From Flavimaribacter sediminis (GTDB lineage Bacteria; Pseudomonadota; Alphaproteobacteria; Rhizobiales; Rhizobiaceae): a stretch of 64,000 nucleotides of DNA. Position 1 is the first letter of the stretch. Each line of letters starts with the position of its first letter. Positions 62,749-64,000 of this stretch are shown here, piece after piece. The notes under the pieces were generated by a model. That model was given only the letters and a program-made list of their open reading frames with translations. It did not search any database and was not told where the DNA came from. The position numbers and the translations under genes were made by a program. The DNA lies in contig NZ_JAICBX010000002.1 of NCBI RefSeq assembly GCF_019492055.1, positions 992,001 through 1,056,000 of the forward strand. Reading direction: 5' to 3'.

Positions 62749-64000
62749 ATGTCGAAGTCAAACATTCTGGTCCTGATGGTGGATCAGCTCAACGGAACCT
62801 TTTTCCCTGACGGTCCGGCAGACTGGCTGCATGTACCGAATATCAGGGCGCTGGCGCAGCGGTCGGCGCGATTTGCAAACAGCTACACGGCTTCGCCTCT
62901 ATGCGCGCCTGGCCGCGCAAGTTTCATGTCCGGCCAGTTGCCGAGCCGCACCCGGGTCTATGACAACGCAGCGGAGTTCGCCTCCGACATCCCGACCTTC
63001 GCGCACCACCTGCGCAACGCCGGATATCACACCTGCCTGTCGGGCAAGATGCATTTCGTCGGTCCCGATCAGCTGCACGGCTTCGAGGAGCGGCTGACCA
63101 CCGACGTCTATCCGGCGGATTTCGGCTGGACGCCGGATTATCGCAAACCCGGCGAGCGGATCGAGTGGTGGTATCACAACATGGGCAGCGTCACCGGCGC
63201 CGGCGTCGCCGAAATCAGCAACCAGCTCGAATATGACGACGAGGTCGCCTACAACGCCGTGCGCAAGGTCTATGACCTGTCGCGCCGACAGGACGGACAG
63301 CCCTGGTGCCTGACCGTCAGCTTCACCCATCCTCACGATCCGTATGTCGCCAGGCGGCGCTACTGGGACCTCTACAAGGATTGCGACCATCTTCTCCCGA
63401 ACGTGGCGGCGATGGCTTACGAAGACCATGATGCGCACAGCCAGCGTATCTTCGACGCAAACGACTGGCGCAGCTTCAACATCACGGAAGAAGACATCCG
63501 CCGGTCGCGTCGGGCCTATTTCGCCAATATCAGCTATCTCGACGAGAAGATCGGCGAGATCCTGTCGGCGGTGAAGGCCACGCGCCAGGAAGCCACGATC
63601 CTGTTCGTCTCGGACCACGGCGACATGCTGGGGGAACGCGGCCTGTGGTTCAAGATGAGTTTCTACGAAGGTTCATCGCGGGTTCCGCTCATGATCAGCG
63701 CAGAAGGCGTGGCGCCCGGCCGCATCGACACGCCTGTCTCGACCGTTGACGTCACACCGACGCTCTGCGACATCGCAGGCGTGTCGATGGGTGACATCGC
63801 GCCCTGGACCGACGGCCATTCGCTCGTCGGTCTGATGAACGGCGAAGATCGCGAGGCGCCGGTCATGATGGAGTATGCGGCGGAAGCCTCCTACGCGCCG
63901 CTTGTGAGCCTGCGGTCCGGTCCCTGGAAATACAATCGCTGTGCGCTGGATCCCGACCAGCTCTTCAATCTCGATCATGATCCGCATGAACTGCGCAATC
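62749..64000 (+). CDS. betC: Choline sulfatase BetC (3' end missing)
   Basis: BetC hydrolyses choline-O-sulfate to choline and sulfate. The 417 codons present are open to the window edge; the family is about 500-515 residues, so roughly 90 are missing. Asp12 and Gln13 (VLMVDQLNG) lie at the metal site. Cys52 of SPLCAPGRASFMSG is the residue converted to formylglycine. DHGD and HLR-type metal ligands appear in FVSDHGDMLGERGLWFK. It is downstream of choXWV, so imported choline-O-sulfate can be turned to choline for betaine synthesis. Confidence 0.94.
   Translation, partial: MSKSNILVLMVDQLNGTFFPDGPADWLHVPNIRALAQRSARFANSYTASPLCAPGRASFMSGQLPSRTRVYDNAAEFASDIPTFAHHLRNAGYHTCLSGKMHFVGPDQLHGFEERLTTDVYPADFGWTPDYRKPGERIEWWYHNMGSVTGAGVAEISNQLEYDDEVAYNAVRKVYDLSRRQDGQPWCLTVSFTHPHDPYVARRRYWDLYKDCDHLLPNVAAMAYEDHDAHSQRIFDANDWRSFNITEEDIRRSRRAYFANISYLDEKIGEILSAVKATRQEATILFVSDHGDMLGERGLWFKMSFYEGSSRVPLMISAEGVAPGRIDTPVSTVDVTPTLCDIAGVSMGDIAPWTDGHSLVGLMNGEDREAPVMMEYAAEASYAPLVSLRSGPWKYNRCALDPDQLFNLDHDPHELRN

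Overview
The window is GC-rich, densely coding DNA from an alphaproteobacterium, most likely of the order Hyphomicrobiales (Rhizobiales). The grounds are the cpa/tad pilus operon with a CtrA-type box, the rhizobial-style choXWV-betC choline cluster, the large number of ABC uptake systems, and the general protein style. I saw no rRNA, tRNA, insertion sequence, phage gene or CRISPR array.

Layout. (1) 1-9.9 kb: a Flp/Tad type IVc pilus locus. tadB (cut by the left edge), cpaF, cpaE, cpaD, cpaC, cpaB, cpaA and the small pilin gene flp are on the minus strand; a stand-alone pilus-assembly N-domain protein and two TadE-like minor pilins diverge on the plus strand. (2) 10-18.8 kb: nucleoside salvage. 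deoB and upp are on the plus strand with a retropepsin-like protease; a minus-strand operon encodes a nucleoside ABC importer (ATPase and two permeases), cytidine deaminase, purine nucleoside phosphorylase and thymidine phosphorylase. (3) 18.9-20.8 kb: Fe-type alcohol dehydrogenase, a thioesterase and SlyX. (4) 20.8-27.8 kb: a polyamine-type ABC transporter whose four parts are split over two divergent units, with a PLP decarboxylase, then a HisC-like aminotransferase. (5) 27.8-35.6 kb: a branched-chain-type ABC importer with an alpha/beta hydrolase, then a PAS-LuxR regulator and a membrane adenylate cyclase.

(6) 35.6-55.2 kb is the most interesting part, and reads as a nicotinate (or closely related N-heterocycle) catabolic island. 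It holds hydantoinase/oxoprolinase-type HyuAB, a second LIV-type ABC importer, a PncA-type nicotinamidase, a NicR/BpsR-like MarR regulator, a molybdenum hydroxylase (FAD subunit plus a fused 2Fe-2S/Mo subunit), a 6-hydroxynicotinate reductase-like Fe-S protein, a UPF0280 protein, an 'amino acid synthesis' (PF06684) protein and a ferredoxin-NADP reductase. A palindrome of the form TTTGTRTACNAA, or a relative of it, lies in front of four transcription units of this island and was not seen elsewhere. The predicted flow is uptake, deamidation of nicotinamide, Mo-dependent ring hydroxylation to 6-hydroxynicotinate, ferredoxin-dependent ring reduction, then lactam opening, perhaps by ATP-driven HyuAB in place of enamidase. 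A degenerate PCu(A)C-type protein and a polytopic membrane protein sit inside the island but may be unrelated to it.

(7) 55.4-58.2 kb: an unrecognised two-gene unit, a small two-helix membrane protein and a secreted TPR/PDZ-like protein that share a GD(N/D)N motif. (8) 58.4-64 kb: a LysR regulator, the choline importer choXWV and choline sulfatase betC, which is cut by the right edge.

Starts were chosen from Shine-Dalgarno-like sequences, signal peptides and family alignments recalled from memory. No database search was run, so all family names rest on motif recognition.
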